A stretch of DNA of 64,000 bases from Candidatus Cloacimonetes bacterium HGW-Cloacimonetes-3 (GTDB lineage Bacteria > Cloacimonadota > Cloacimonadia > Cloacimonadales > Cloacimonadaceae), in the NCBI GenBank assembly GCA_002840645.1, contig PHBO01000005.1, forward strand, positions 62,001 to 126,000, written 5' to 3'. A model generated the notes under the pieces. The model was not told where the DNA came from. It saw only the letters and a list, made by a program, of their open reading frames with translations, and did no database searches. This document shows, piece by piece, positions 1 through 8,855 of this stretch. The position numbers were made by a program, and so were the translations under genes. Positions within the stretch are counted from its first letter, which is position 1. Every line of letters starts with the position of its first letter.

Positions 1-2
1 CT

Positions 3-476
3 GTTGCAGGATCAAGGGAACTAATTGTCCGTCCACATGTAGCGCAAATACTGGTGAACAAAGGTTATTGCCAAACAAAGAATGAAGCCTTTGATAAGTA
101 TATTGGTAATTACAAACCTGCTTTTGTGGCAAAACCGGAGGTTAGCGTAACTGATGCCATCAAAGTGATACATAGTGCCGGTGGATTTGCTGTGATTGCA
201 CACCCCGGTAAGCTGGCAAAGGCATCTTACCTGGAGGAGTTTATTCCTATGGGTATAGACGGGATAGAGGTCTGGCACCCGGATCATTATCAATGGGAAA
301 TAGATAACTTCATTGCGATTGCCCAGAAAAACGGATTATACATGACAGGGGGAAGTGATTTCCATGGCGAACAGGACAGGCATAACCTTTTTGATGTTGT
401 CCCTGCCCCACAAGTTGTACTGGATAGCGTTAACAAGCTATGGCAGGAATACCAATGCCGGCTGAACCAAAAGTAG
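3..476 (+). CDS. PHP-domain phosphoesterase, C-terminal part (gene runs off the left edge)
   Basis: The frame is open to the first base of the window, so this is the 3' end of a gene; an internal GTG at 54 is not a convincing start because the coding sequence before it already reads as family sequence (a conserved Arg-Pro-His-Val-Ala stretch). Three metal/catalytic signatures of the PHP (polymerase and histidinol phosphatase) superfamily are visible: RPHVA, AVIAHPG and GSDFHG. The arrangement resembles the YciV/RNase AM type, which hydrolyses 3',5'-nucleoside bisphosphates or short RNA 5' ends with metal ions in the cytoplasm. Family membership is clear; the exact substrate is inferred. The next gene begins inside its last codons, suggesting translational coupling. 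Confidence 0.85.
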   Translation, partial: VAGSRELIVRPHVAQILVNKGYCQTKNEAFDKYIGNYKPAFVAKPEVSVTDAIKVIHSAGGFAVIAHPGKLAKASYLEEFIPMGIDGIEVWHPDHYQWEIDNFIAIAQKNGLYMTGGSDFHGEQDRHNLFDVVPAPQVVLDSVNKLWQEYQCRLNQK

Positions 477-973
477 ATCCTACCTACCCGCAGCAGCCTA
501 TCCATTTCCGGTATTCCCCTTTTGTAAGGGCGATTATGGTTACCTTTGCAGTACTGGTTTGTTTATACTCGCTTTATTTCCTGATTGTGGTAGTAAATGC
601 GGATACACCCACTTTTTTTAAAATGCTACCGCTGATCATTATGGTTGTTTCGCTTAATTCAGCACTGAAACATCTCACCTCTCTAAACTGCGTCACTTTT
701 TTTGTAGACCGAATTCGCTATAGCTATATCATAAAGCGTAACGTGGAAATAAAGTATTCCGATGTTCTGTATATGGAGCTAAGAAAACAGATAACTTACA
801 CGGTGCAGATTCGTTACCGTAATGAAAAGGGCGAGGAAAAGCTGTTTATCACACCTGCTTCTTTCCCTAAGACCCTGGAGATTATGCTTATCATTGCCGA
901 TTTGTGCCCAAATATAAAGCTTAGTGAAAAGCTTAGTAATGCCGTAGAAAACCTGCGTACAAAAGCGGAGTAA
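455..973 (+). CDS. Small membrane protein with two TM segments and a cytoplasmic PH-like tail
   Basis: About 172 residues. Two hydrophobic helices (roughly residues 23-47 and 55-75) are followed by a soluble, beta-rich segment with alternating charged and aliphatic residues, which resembles bacterial PH-like (bPH/DUF304-type) membrane proteins but carries no motif I can name with certainty. I prefer the ATG at 455, since it is preceded by AGGA at 444-447 with good spacing; an in-frame ATG at 440 lacks a ribosome site. The gene overlaps the upstream PHP gene by 22 bases and is followed after three bases by the C-S lyase gene, so it belongs to the same transcription unit. Function unknown. Confidence 0.65.
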   Translation: MPAEPKVDPTYPQQPIHFRYSPFVRAIMVTFAVLVCLYSLYFLIVVVNADTPTFFKMLPLIIMVVSLNSALKHLTSLNCVTFFVDRIRYSYIIKRNVEIKYSDVLYMELRKQITYTVQIRYRNEKGEEKLFITPASFPKTLEIMLIIADLCPNIKLSEKLSNAVENLRTKAE

Positions 974-976
974 GAT

Positions 977-2143
977 TTGTCAGAAAGATTTGATACAGTG
1001 ATAGACCGCAGAAACAGCGGTTGTTTCAGATACGATGCATTAAACATGATTTATGGACGTAGCGACCTGCTATCATTGTGGGTAGCTGATATGGACTTTG
1101 CTGTTTCGGATGAGATTCAGCAAGCACTGGCAAAACGTGCGCAGCATCCGGTTTATGGTTACAATCTACGTTTACCGGACTTCTATCAAGCTGTAATACA
1201 GTGGCAGCAAAAAAGGTTTGGCTGGAATACCAAGGAGGACTGGATATTAGCAGTTCCCGGGATAGTCCCTGGTTTATCACTAACTGTTTTAAGCCTTACC
1301 GAACCGGGTGATGGGGTTCTAATCCTAAGCCCTGTATATACGCCCTTTTATAATGCCGCAACAGACCATGGCAGGATGCTTTTAACTTCTTCCCTGATAA
1401 GTGCTGAGGGTGTATATAGCATAGATTGGGACGATTTTGAAGCTAAACTAAAGCAATCCAAGCTCTTTATTCTATGCACTCCGCACAACCCAGTAGGGCG
1501 TGTTTGGAGCGAGGAAGAGCTGTGCAAAATTGGGCATCTATGCCTGAAACACAAAGTAACTGTGTTTTCTGACGAGATACATGAAGACCTCATTTTCACC
1601 GGCAATAAACACATTCCTTTCGCTTCCCTCGAAAACTTCGCGGAGATCACCATTACAGGGATATCTCCCGCAAAGAGTTTCAATATAGCCGGACTTGCAA
1701 CCGCTGTGCTGATGATATCCAATCCTAATCTCCGCAACCCAGTAAAGGAGCTTAGCGAGAAGCTTCATCTCTTCATGGGAAACAGCTTTGGGATAGTAGC
1801 ATTGATTGCTGCATACAAGGATTCAGAAGCCTGGCTGGAGGAACTGCTTGGTTATCTTCATGGAAATCGCAAGTTGATAATAGATTATGTAGATAAAGAG
1901 CTTACCGGTGTACAAGTAAGCCCCATTGAGGGAACTTATCTGGCTTGGTTGGATTTCAGGGAATGGAATTTAACTGCAAAAGAACTGCAGGACACGATGG
2001 TAAACAAAGCTCTGTTAGCTCTTGATCCCGGCATCAGATTCGGTATAGAAGGCAGTGGATTTATGCGGCTTAACTTTGGCTGTCCCCGCAGCATATTGCA
2101 AGAAGCACTAACAAGAATAAAAGCACTCAGCGGGAGCATATAA
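977..2143 (+). CDS. MalY/PatB-type PLP-dependent C-S beta-lyase (aminotransferase class I/II fold)
   Basis: 388 residues, usual length for the family. The N-terminal stretch with SLWVADMDF is typical of MalY/PatB cystathionine beta-lyase-like enzymes; HNPVGRVW, the FSDEIHEDL strand and ISPAKSFNIAGL (Schiff-base lysine) mark the PLP site; RLNFGCPR near the end holds the carboxylate-binding arginine. The family cleaves cystathionine or cysteine conjugates to pyruvate, ammonia and a thiol in the cytoplasm. The start is TTG, preceded by GCGGAG at 965-970. It sits directly before dapD and another aminotransferase, so participation in the aspartate-family amino acid network (methionine branch) or, alternatively, as a diaminopimelate-pathway aminotransferase is possible; MalY-like lyase is the better call. 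Confidence 0.85.
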   Translation: MSERFDTVIDRRNSGCFRYDALNMIYGRSDLLSLWVADMDFAVSDEIQQALAKRAQHPVYGYNLRLPDFYQAVIQWQQKRFGWNTKEDWILAVPGIVPGLSLTVLSLTEPGDGVLILSPVYTPFYNAATDHGRMLLTSSLISAEGVYSIDWDDFEAKLKQSKLFILCTPHNPVGRVWSEEELCKIGHLCLKHKVTVFSDEIHEDLIFTGNKHIPFASLENFAEITITGISPAKSFNIAGLATAVLMISNPNLRNPVKELSEKLHLFMGNSFGIVALIAAYKDSEAWLEELLGYLHGNRKLIIDYVDKELTGVQVSPIEGTYLAWLDFREWNLTAKELQDTMVNKALLALDPGIRFGIEGSGFMRLNFGCPRSILQEALTRIKALSGSI

Positions 2144-2144
2144 C

Positions 2145-2972
2145 ATGATTTCTGACATCATAACAGCTTTATATAACACCCCTCCTTCGCATTATACCAA
2201 GGAGCACAGACAATTGTTCCAGCAGCTTGTGGATGGTTTAAACGATGGGCAATACAGGGCTTGTGAGCCTTCCCCGGAGGGATGGAAGGTAAACCAGTGG
2301 ATTAAAATGGGGATTCTATTAGGATTCCGCATGGGCACCCTTGCCCAGATACCATGGAGCGAGACAAAGCCCTTTTACGATAAGGATACTATCCGCGAAA
2401 AGCAATTCAAACTAAACGATAACGTTCGCATCGTACCCGGCGGCAGTTCAGCCCGCAACGGCTGTTACATCGCCCCCGGAGTAACAATAATGCCTCCTGC
2501 TTTCGTTAATATCGGTTCCTGGGTGGATAGTGGTACTATGGTGGATTCCCATGCTTTGGTTGGCAGTTGCGCACAAATTGGCAAGAACGTGCATCTTTCA
2601 GCCGGTGCAATGATAGGGGGAGTGCTGGAGCCAATTGGTTCGCGTCCCGTTATCATAGAAGATGAAGTATTCGTTGGTGGCAACACAGGCATATATGAAG
2701 GCATTATCGTATGCAGCAAAGCAGTTATAGCTTCCGGGACAATTATCACATCCTCCACACCTGTATATGACAGTGTAAACGCTTGTTATCTGGAGCGTGA
2801 TGCCGGCGGCAGCTTCACCATCCCTGCCGGTGCAGTGGTTGTACCCGGCACGAGAAGCATGAAAAACAACCCATCTTTCCAAATAGCCTGCCCCATCATT
2901 ATCAAATATCGCGATGCTAAAACTGATACGGCAGTAAAGCTTGAACAAGACCTCCGCAGTGTCCTGGATTGA
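2145..2972 (+). CDS. dapD: 2,3,4,5-tetrahydropyridine-2,6-dicarboxylate N-succinyltransferase (DapD)
   Basis: 275 residues, essentially the length of the E. coli enzyme. Residues of roughly 100-235 form a left-handed beta helix of imperfect hexapeptide repeats (VNIGSWVDSGTMVDSHALVG and following), and the N-terminal helical domain is present. DapD transfers the succinyl group of succinyl-CoA to tetrahydrodipicolinate in the succinylase branch of lysine and meso-diaminopimelate synthesis. The start codon lies one base after the stop of the C-S lyase gene, with GGGAG at 2131-2135 as ribosome site. The following aminotransferase may supply the next step of the pathway. Confidence 0.95.
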   Translation: MISDIITALYNTPPSHYTKEHRQLFQQLVDGLNDGQYRACEPSPEGWKVNQWIKMGILLGFRMGTLAQIPWSETKPFYDKDTIREKQFKLNDNVRIVPGGSSARNGCYIAPGVTIMPPAFVNIGSWVDSGTMVDSHALVGSCAQIGKNVHLSAGAMIGGVLEPIGSRPVIIEDEVFVGGNTGIYEGIIVCSKAVIASGTIITSSTPVYDSVNACYLERDAGGSFTIPAGAVVVPGTRSMKNNPSFQIACPIIIKYRDAKTDTAVKLEQDLRSVLD

Positions 2973-4071
2973 GTCTTCCCGTTTAGCCGGAATTCAGCTT
3001 TCTTTAATCAGGCGTGTAATGCAATCTGCACCGGAGGGTGCTATTAACCTCGCTTTGGGAGAGTTAGGCTTTCCTATGCCTCTTGGCTTAAAAGAGATAG
3101 CAAACAAACTGCTCCTGGATGGCAATCCTTGTTACACTCCCAATGCCGGTTTGCCTGAAACCAGAGAAGCCATTGCCAAAACCTACTCCCAAACATCTGC
3201 AAATCAGGTTTGTGTATGCAATGGGGCAGAGGAAGCTTTATACATCGCTCTCTCAGCTCTTGTTAATAAAGATGATATCATTGCTATTCCTGATCCGGAT
3301 TACCCCGCCTATCCTTCACTTTGCAGCATGTTTGGTGCAAACGTCGTTAGATTACCTGTTATAAACTATTTTAAGGATATTGACTGGGTTAAATGGGAGT
3401 TAATCCTAAAGAGCGGAGTTAAAGCCGTTCTACTAAGCTCTCCCTCCAACCCATCAGGTTTTACATTCAACGAAGGCGAGGCAGAAAGATTCGGTGCCTT
3501 GTGTAACCGTTATGGCATAATTGTTGTTATAGACGAGATATATGCGTCACTATACTTTGATGAAGCTCCAATTTGCTTACAGGGCAGTGTGGAGCACCTT
3601 ATCCGCATAGGGGGCGTATCGAAATCCCATTGCCTCAGCGGATGGCGTATAGGCTGGATAATCGCTCCGGAAGAGATTATCACATCTATGATAAAAGCTA
3701 AGCAGTACATCTCCACATGCAGCCATTGGCTTTCCCAGAAGTTAACGGTGGAAGCTCTGTCAGAGCCTGCAATAGCTGCATCTATCAGGCAACTGCTAAA
3801 ATCTAATCACATTTATATCACCAATATACTAAACACAAAGCTTCCCCCGTTTGCGACAGCAGCTCACGTGCCCGAAGCTACTCCATATATCATGCTAAAA
3901 AACCAAAATCCTGATGATTTGGATGTAGCCCGGCAGCTTGCCAATGCAGGTGTTATCACCGTTCCAGGCAGAGCCTTTGGCGATTCCGGCAAGGGCTGGA
4001 TAAGGCTGAACATCGGGGTAGAATTACCGTTGCTGGAACGGGCTACAGCGATACTATACCAACAAAACTGA
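2941..4071 (+). CDS. Class I/II PLP aminotransferase, candidate N-succinyldiaminopimelate aminotransferase
   Basis: About 376 residues. PLP-fold signatures are clear: NGAEEALYIALSAL for the cofactor loop, SSPSNPSGF, the VIDEIYASL strand with the ring-stacking region, GVSKSHCLSGWRIGW with the Schiff-base lysine, and WIRLNIG near the C terminus with the carboxylate arginine. Placement right behind dapD suggests it makes N-succinyl-LL-diaminopimelate (DapC role), which is an inference from context; other substrates are possible. The longest frame starts with TTG at 2941, 32 bases inside dapD, without a clear ribosome site; GTG at 2959 is an alternative, so the N terminus is uncertain. Confidence 0.8.
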   Translation: MNKTSAVSWIESSRLAGIQLSLIRRVMQSAPEGAINLALGELGFPMPLGLKEIANKLLLDGNPCYTPNAGLPETREAIAKTYSQTSANQVCVCNGAEEALYIALSALVNKDDIIAIPDPDYPAYPSLCSMFGANVVRLPVINYFKDIDWVKWELILKSGVKAVLLSSPSNPSGFTFNEGEAERFGALCNRYGIIVVIDEIYASLYFDEAPICLQGSVEHLIRIGGVSKSHCLSGWRIGWIIAPEEIITSMIKAKQYISTCSHWLSQKLTVEALSEPAIAASIRQLLKSNHIYITNILNTKLPPFATAAHVPEATPYIMLKNQNPDDLDVARQLANAGVITVPGRAFGDSGKGWIRLNIGVELPLLERATAILYQQN

Positions 4072-4075
4072 GGTA

Positions 4076-5659
4076 ATGATGGATTACATATTTACCAATG
4101 GTTACGTCCTAAACACAAGCAAAGAAACCTTCGAAGATAACTCTGTTCTAATCCATAATGGCACAATTGCCTTTATTGGTTCAGAGCAAGATTGCCGTAT
4201 GGCTGCCTCACAAGCCTATGAGATAATTGATCTTAAGGGCAGGTTACTGCTTCCCGGTTTAGTGGATAGCCACACTCATTTTGTGGAGTATGCCAAAAGC
4301 GAACTCTTGGTTAACTTACGGGATTGCTACAGCTTGGATGAAATCCGAGCCTACCTGATAAACTATCGCGCCAATCTGAGTTGGAATCCGGCATGGATAT
4401 TAGGGGACTGCTGGGATCGCAACCGTCTATCAGATCCCATGAAGCTAAACCGACAGTTTCTGGATGAGATATTCCCAGATAAACCTGTAGCCCTGATTAG
4501 TAAGGACTATCACAGTAAGCTGTGCAATACCCTTGCCTTGAAGCTTGCCGGGATAAATGCAAACACTCCCGATCCGAGTGGTGGAAGGATTGAGAGAAAT
4601 GAGCAGGGAATCCCCACGGGTGTACTTACAGAGACGGCAGTGGAATTGCTCGATGCCTTTATCGAACCTCTACCGGAAAACACTCAGGTAAAAGCAATAC
4701 AGAGTTGTGTAAACAAGATGTATAAACAAGGATTGGTAGGCTTTCACAGCATGGAAGGTAAACTAAGCCGTGATTTATTGCTGAAAGCCTCAAGCCTCGG
4801 CTCACGCTTCTGCTTATGCTGGCATTTTCCGGTTTCTGAGCTGGATTATGTAGCTACAGAAGGCAGAAAGAGCTTTGAGGGTGATGATTATTATCAAACC
4901 GGTGGTATGAAGATATTCGGTGACGGTAGCTTGGGTTCTCGTACAGCAGCTATGGATGCTCACTATCCCGATGATCCTGCTAACGTGGGTATCCTGCGTT
5001 ACAGCGATGCGGAACTGTATCAGCTGATGCTGTCAGCTGCCGACAAAGGGTTTAGCAGCACTATTCACGCCATTGGAAACAGGTCTGTACGCCAGGTGAT
5101 AGATACTGTCCGCAAGATAAACCTTGCTTATCCTGATTCAAATTTTATGCACCGCATAGAGCACGTGCAGTCTATTTGCGCTGAAGACATTCCTCGCTTA
5201 AAAGCAACAGGACTTTTTGTTTCGGTCCAGCCTTTGCATTTGGCGTACGATGTCCCCATGATTGAAGCCTATTGGAACCAGATACAGGATCAGGTATATT
5301 CCTTCAAGACCATGCTGAACACAGGCATTCCGCTTGGTTTTGGCTCTGATGCGCCTATAGAAAGCATCAATCCCTTCTTAGGCATATACAGTGCAGTGGA
5401 AAGGAGACATGCGCTGAACCCGGATGCATCTGTATTCAGACCGGAGCAGGCACTTACCCCTATACAAGCAATAATCGGCTATACTCTCGGAGCAGCGCAG
5501 TCCTCACGGATGGAGCATAAACGTGGTTCCATAGAGCAAGGTAAGCTGGCAGATTTGATCGTGATTGATGATTACCGCCGGCAGCCAAGCACTTTCTGGT
5601 TGACCGCCCAAAGCCATTTAACCATGGTCAGTGGAGAGATTGTCCATTCTGTAATCTAA
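4076..5659 (+). CDS. YtcJ-like metal-dependent amidohydrolase
   Basis: 527 residues, typical of the YtcJ/AepA-like branch of the amidohydrolase superfamily. Seen: VDSHTHF metal ligands near residue 63, the GDGSLGSRTAAM segment in the middle, TIHAIGNR, HRIEHVQ, and GFGSDAPIESINPF with the catalytic aspartate; the C terminus carries the usual LADLIVID strand of the small beta-sandwich domain. These enzymes hydrolyse C-N bonds of amide-like or N-formyl substrates, but the substrate here cannot be read. ATG occurs at 4076 and 4079; the second has better spacing to the GAGG at 4070-4073. It follows the aminotransferase after four bases and is paralogous to the amidohydrolase at 29807. Confidence 0.9.
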   Translation: MMDYIFTNGYVLNTSKETFEDNSVLIHNGTIAFIGSEQDCRMAASQAYEIIDLKGRLLLPGLVDSHTHFVEYAKSELLVNLRDCYSLDEIRAYLINYRANLSWNPAWILGDCWDRNRLSDPMKLNRQFLDEIFPDKPVALISKDYHSKLCNTLALKLAGINANTPDPSGGRIERNEQGIPTGVLTETAVELLDAFIEPLPENTQVKAIQSCVNKMYKQGLVGFHSMEGKLSRDLLLKASSLGSRFCLCWHFPVSELDYVATEGRKSFEGDDYYQTGGMKIFGDGSLGSRTAAMDAHYPDDPANVGILRYSDAELYQLMLSAADKGFSSTIHAIGNRSVRQVIDTVRKINLAYPDSNFMHRIEHVQSICAEDIPRLKATGLFVSVQPLHLAYDVPMIEAYWNQIQDQVYSFKTMLNTGIPLGFGSDAPIESINPFLGIYSAVERRHALNPDASVFRPEQALTPIQAIIGYTLGAAQSSRMEHKRGSIEQGKLADLIVIDDYRRQPSTFWLTAQSHLTMVSGEIVHSVI

Positions 5660-5669
5660 TCACTGCATC

Positions 5670-5704
5670 CAATTCTCAATTCCCAATTCTCAATTCTCAA
5701 TTTC
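5670..5704. repeat. Short tandem repeat, 7-base unit CAATTCT, about five copies
   Basis: Five consecutive units read CAATTCT, CAATTCC, CAATTCT, CAATTCT and CAATTTC in the spacer between the amidohydrolase and the GcvT-family gene. The tract lies about 75 bases before the next start codon, upstream of a TATAAT-like hexamer at 5751-5756. It could vary in copy number by slippage; no function is evident. Confidence 0.75.
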
Positions 5705-5779
5705 TTACAGATATTTCTTTACAAAATCCCAATCGTTGCTTTTATTGGCTTATAATGATAATTTATTAGGAGACCTAAG

Positions 5780-7180
5780 ATGACAAACCTCGGTTTCAAG
5801 TTCCCATCCGAACAGCGAAAAACCTTCCTTTATGATTTGGAAGAGAACTGGTACACTCCTCTCTTAGCCAAGCTAAGAAACCTCCCCATCCAAAGCACCA
5901 AACGTAATAACTTCGGTCAATATTCCATGGCTGTAAACTACCTTACCTCCGTTTTGGAAGAAGCCCAAGCCGTGAATAAACTTGCTATATATAACATAGA
6001 CCACATGGCGCAGCTAAGGTTTTGGGGTAAGGACGTGGTGGCCTTACTGAATCGCAGCCTTGCCGGAAACTTTAGCGACATGAAAATAGGACAGTGCAAA
6101 TATACCTTGCTGCTTAATGCCCAAGGTGGGGTACAGGACGACATGATCCTGATGCGTGTTACCGAGACAGAGTTTATCATTGTGATTAATGCCGGGCACG
6201 ATATAACCGACACCGTAGCGCATCATGCCGATGCTGCGGAACAAGAGGTGCTAATTGCCGATATAGACCGCATAATGGCGAATATTTTAGACGGAGAAGA
6301 GGTTTTTGCCGAGGATATCTCCGATAAACTGGTGAAAGTAGATGTTCAAGGACCTTTATCATTTAAGCTTGTTAAACAGATATTCGGTGGAGAAGTGTTA
6401 AAAAACCGCAATAACCCCGATAAGAACATGAACTATTTCAGCTTCAATGAGTTTACCCGTAAGGGACAAAAGTATTACATCAGTCGTACCGGATACACCA
6501 ATCGCTGGGGCTGGGAGCTGTATTTGCCTACTGCCACTGCCGAGGAAGATTTTAAAGCGATTATGACCCTTGCTTTGGAGCTTGGCGGGTTACTGGTAGG
6601 GCTTGGTGGACGCGACGAGAACCGTATCTCCGCCGGTGCCTTTGGCTTACCTTTGATGGGACAGGAATATGATCCCATGCACACCCCCACGAACGCTCCT
6701 TTGTTTGAGGCTGCCGTGGATATGACAAAAGAAGATTTTGTAGGGAAAGCTGCCTTGGCTAAAGAGATTAGCTCAGGCGCAGCAAAAAGCAGCTACATAA
6801 TTGTTTCCGAAGGTATCGTAAGCCACAGGGGCATCTATAAGGACGGCAAACGCTTAGGCAGCGTAACATCCAGCATCAATTCCCCCAATGTAAGCCTTGA
6901 AATGCGTACCTCAATCGGCTCTAAGCGCAAGAATGTAAACGAAGAACACGGCACGGCTGCTATAGGCTTGGGCTGGTTCTACTCCCCTCTGTTTGCTAAG
7001 GATGCCGATGGCAAAGAGATTAGCGAGGCTGATGGCAAGGCAATTCGCATTCCTCTGGAGTTTTACCGCGAAGATGCAGAAGGTAAGCCCACAGGCAGCC
7101 CCACTATCGGTTATGCAACTCTGGAGGGAATCAGCGCAGCAACTGCCCCGAAACCACTGAAGAACATAGAGAATCTATAA
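5780..7180 (+). CDS. GcvT-family (folate-binding aminomethyltransferase-like) protein
   Basis: 466 residues against about 360-370 for ordinary GcvT. Recognisable GcvT elements are QGGVQDDMILMR (the conserved aspartate that contacts folate), GYTNRWGWELYLP, and GLGGRDENRISAGAFGLPLMG followed by a DFVGKAAL motif. The family moves one-carbon groups between an amine, methyl ether or similar donor and tetrahydrofolate. No gcvH or gcvP lies nearby, so it need not be glycine cleavage; the length is near that of LigM/DmdA-like demethylases, and the C-terminal 100 residues (after about 365) are longer than in GcvT. The start is well supported by TTAGGAGA before ATG 5780. Product assignment is family-level only. 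Confidence 0.8.
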   Translation: MTNLGFKFPSEQRKTFLYDLEENWYTPLLAKLRNLPIQSTKRNNFGQYSMAVNYLTSVLEEAQAVNKLAIYNIDHMAQLRFWGKDVVALLNRSLAGNFSDMKIGQCKYTLLLNAQGGVQDDMILMRVTETEFIIVINAGHDITDTVAHHADAAEQEVLIADIDRIMANILDGEEVFAEDISDKLVKVDVQGPLSFKLVKQIFGGEVLKNRNNPDKNMNYFSFNEFTRKGQKYYISRTGYTNRWGWELYLPTATAEEDFKAIMTLALELGGLLVGLGGRDENRISAGAFGLPLMGQEYDPMHTPTNAPLFEAAVDMTKEDFVGKAALAKEISSGAAKSSYIIVSEGIVSHRGIYKDGKRLGSVTSSINSPNVSLEMRTSIGSKRKNVNEEHGTAAIGLGWFYSPLFAKDADGKEISEADGKAIRIPLEFYREDAEGKPTGSPTIGYATLEGISAATAPKPLKNIENL

Positions 7181-7227
7181 GCAGCAAAAGCTGCTGTCAC
7201 AACGTAATCGCACACGCCTCGTGTGCG
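7181..7227. other. Two small hairpins after the GcvT-family gene
   Basis: AGCAGC at 7180-7185 pairs with GCTGCT at 7190-7195 across AAAA, and CGCACACG at 7209-7216 pairs perfectly with CGTGTGCG at 7220-7227 around a three-base loop; TGTCAC at 7195-7200 could also pair with GTGACA at 7231-7236 as an outer stem. No long T-run follows, so they are structured 3' UTR elements rather than textbook terminators. Confidence 0.55.
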
Positions 7228-7265
7228 TAAGTGACATGTCGTAACTTACTATTTCACCATAAGCA

Positions 7266-7309
7266 AGAAAGTGGAAACTGGCTGCTAACAGCTCTCGTTT
7301 CCACTTTCT
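7266..7309. terminator. 13-bp inverted repeat between convergent genes, probable bidirectional terminator
   Basis: A perfect 13-base stem (7266-7278 with 7297-7309, core GTGGAAAC/GTTTCCAC) encloses an 18-base loop and lies between the ends of the converging GcvT-family gene and the outer-membrane protein gene. An AAAAAT stretch (7314-7320) gives a weak U-tract for one direction only. Terminator role is inferred from position. Confidence 0.5.
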
Positions 7310-7324
7310 ACAAGAAAAATAGCC

Positions 7325-8662
7325 TTATTTTACCAGGTACTTAACGCCTACCCCAACCGATCTTTTTACTGCGCTACTGGATAATCCTTTAGCGCTAATG
7401 CTCTTATCCTTGTATCTTTCGGAGTATTGTGCGGTCATGAACCATCGTTTTTTGATAACTCTCACCGTCACAGAACCGCCAATTTCCGTGTTTGGTTCGT
7501 TCCATTTGCGGATAGCCATGTGTTCGGTACCGGTTTTACTGTATGATAAGCTGAAGTATTCCAGTCTCTTATACTGAGATTCCACGCCAAGATTTAGCCA
7601 CAGTGATTTTCCTGTTTTTAGCTCTTTGCCAAAAATGTTCGCCCAAGCAACACGGGCATTTATTCTATCATAAAACTTGCCCTGAACACTGCCATTCCAT
7701 CCCTGTGTAGCTTTCACTGTGTCCAGTTTATCCTCTTTAGTTACTATGCCTTGCGGGTCGCTATAAACCGTTGCTTTGTTTTCTTCGTAATTCCTGTCGA
7801 AAAAAGCGGGTACAAACTCATCTCCATATACCCGATACTCCAAATTGGTGGAGATGATCCCCCAGTTGGCAGATATACCCGGGAGTATGAATCCGGTTCC
7901 ATGCCCGGCTATGTGGGCGAGTTCGGCATATTGATGCAAAGTAAGTTTGTCAGTCTGAAAGAAGGGAAGATTATAGCTGAAGCCTAACACTGTGGCAGAA
8001 TTGCTCTTTAACCCTTGTGTAAGATGGATTAAAGATTCGTCCGTATAGTATTTCAGATTGTTGTATTGATTCCTGTCGGTTACAGCAGAAAAGCCTAATA
8101 CCAACTGATCTAAGACTTTTACAGTGGAATCGGGCAAGGGCTTGCACCTAACAGTTAGCGATAGTATCTGGTTTCGTACCACATTGGAGCTAAATACCTC
8201 AAAGCTCGGTTCAAAAGGTAATCTGGGGCTTACACCTACCAATATTCCGGTATTACGCAAGGCTGGGTATAGCTGCATATTAGAGTAGTTTTGCATAATC
8301 AACCCATTGCCAAGGGTTAAGCCGGGAAAACCACCTAAGTGCATATAGAAATTGTCTTTCCTATCACTGTATTTCACATAATAGAATTTGCTTAGGATAT
8401 CCTCGATGTTATCCCAGTTATCCGGGCGTAACTTGTAATCTTCATTAAATAGGAAGTCCATATCCAAACCCATTTTCACTTTGCCCAGCTTGAATTCCTG
8501 TATCAGGCGCAGCTGGCGAAAGCGAACGGAATCTATCTCTGTGTATCCGATAATTCCGGACTGACTGTATCTGGTTTTATCACTAACAACAAAAGGGACA
8601 TTCTGTGCAGCCGTGTACAATGGCAGTACAAGCAGCAAATACAGCAGAGCTTTTTTAAACAT
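7325..8662 (-). CDS. Secreted outer-membrane beta-barrel-type protein of unknown function
   Basis: About 445 residues. The start at 8662 is chosen because AGGTGAT precedes it and it begins a clean Sec signal peptide (MFKKALLYLLLVLPLYTAAQ); a longer frame to 8716 adds residues that do not look like a signal. The mature part alternates polar and aromatic/aliphatic residues in many predicted amphipathic strands (for example KFYYVKYSDRKDNFYMHLGG) and ends GVGVKYLVK, as expected for an outer-membrane barrel. No characterised family is recognised. It stands alone, convergent with the GcvT-family gene, and behind a structured palindromic spacer. Confidence 0.75.
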   Translation of the reverse strand: MFKKALLYLLLVLPLYTAAQNVPFVVSDKTRYSQSGIIGYTEIDSVRFRQLRLIQEFKLGKVKMGLDMDFLFNEDYKLRPDNWDNIEDILSKFYYVKYSDRKDNFYMHLGGFPGLTLGNGLIMQNYSNMQLYPALRNTGILVGVSPRLPFEPSFEVFSSNVVRNQILSLTVRCKPLPDSTVKVLDQLVLGFSAVTDRNQYNNLKYYTDESLIHLTQGLKSNSATVLGFSYNLPFFQTDKLTLHQYAELAHIAGHGTGFILPGISANWGIISTNLEYRVYGDEFVPAFFDRNYEENKATVYSDPQGIVTKEDKLDTVKATQGWNGSVQGKFYDRINARVAWANIFGKELKTGKSLWLNLGVESQYKRLEYFSLSYSKTGTEHMAIRKWNEPNTEIGGSVTVRVIKKRWFMTAQYSERYKDKSISAKGLSSSAVKRSVGVGVKYLVK

Positions 8663-8855
8663 AATCACCTCACTATGGCTTTGCGCAAAGGTTAAACAGT
8701 ATTCGCTTTTTGTCAAGAAGCATTTTTCACTGTTTTTTATCTCGCAGTTTTTACAAAAGTAGGCAAGCCAATTAAGCTAAAAATATCTCTCTTATACACT
8801 CAATACAGTCTTTTACAACACTCTGATAGCTTTCTGTTACGCCAAAAATACTGCC

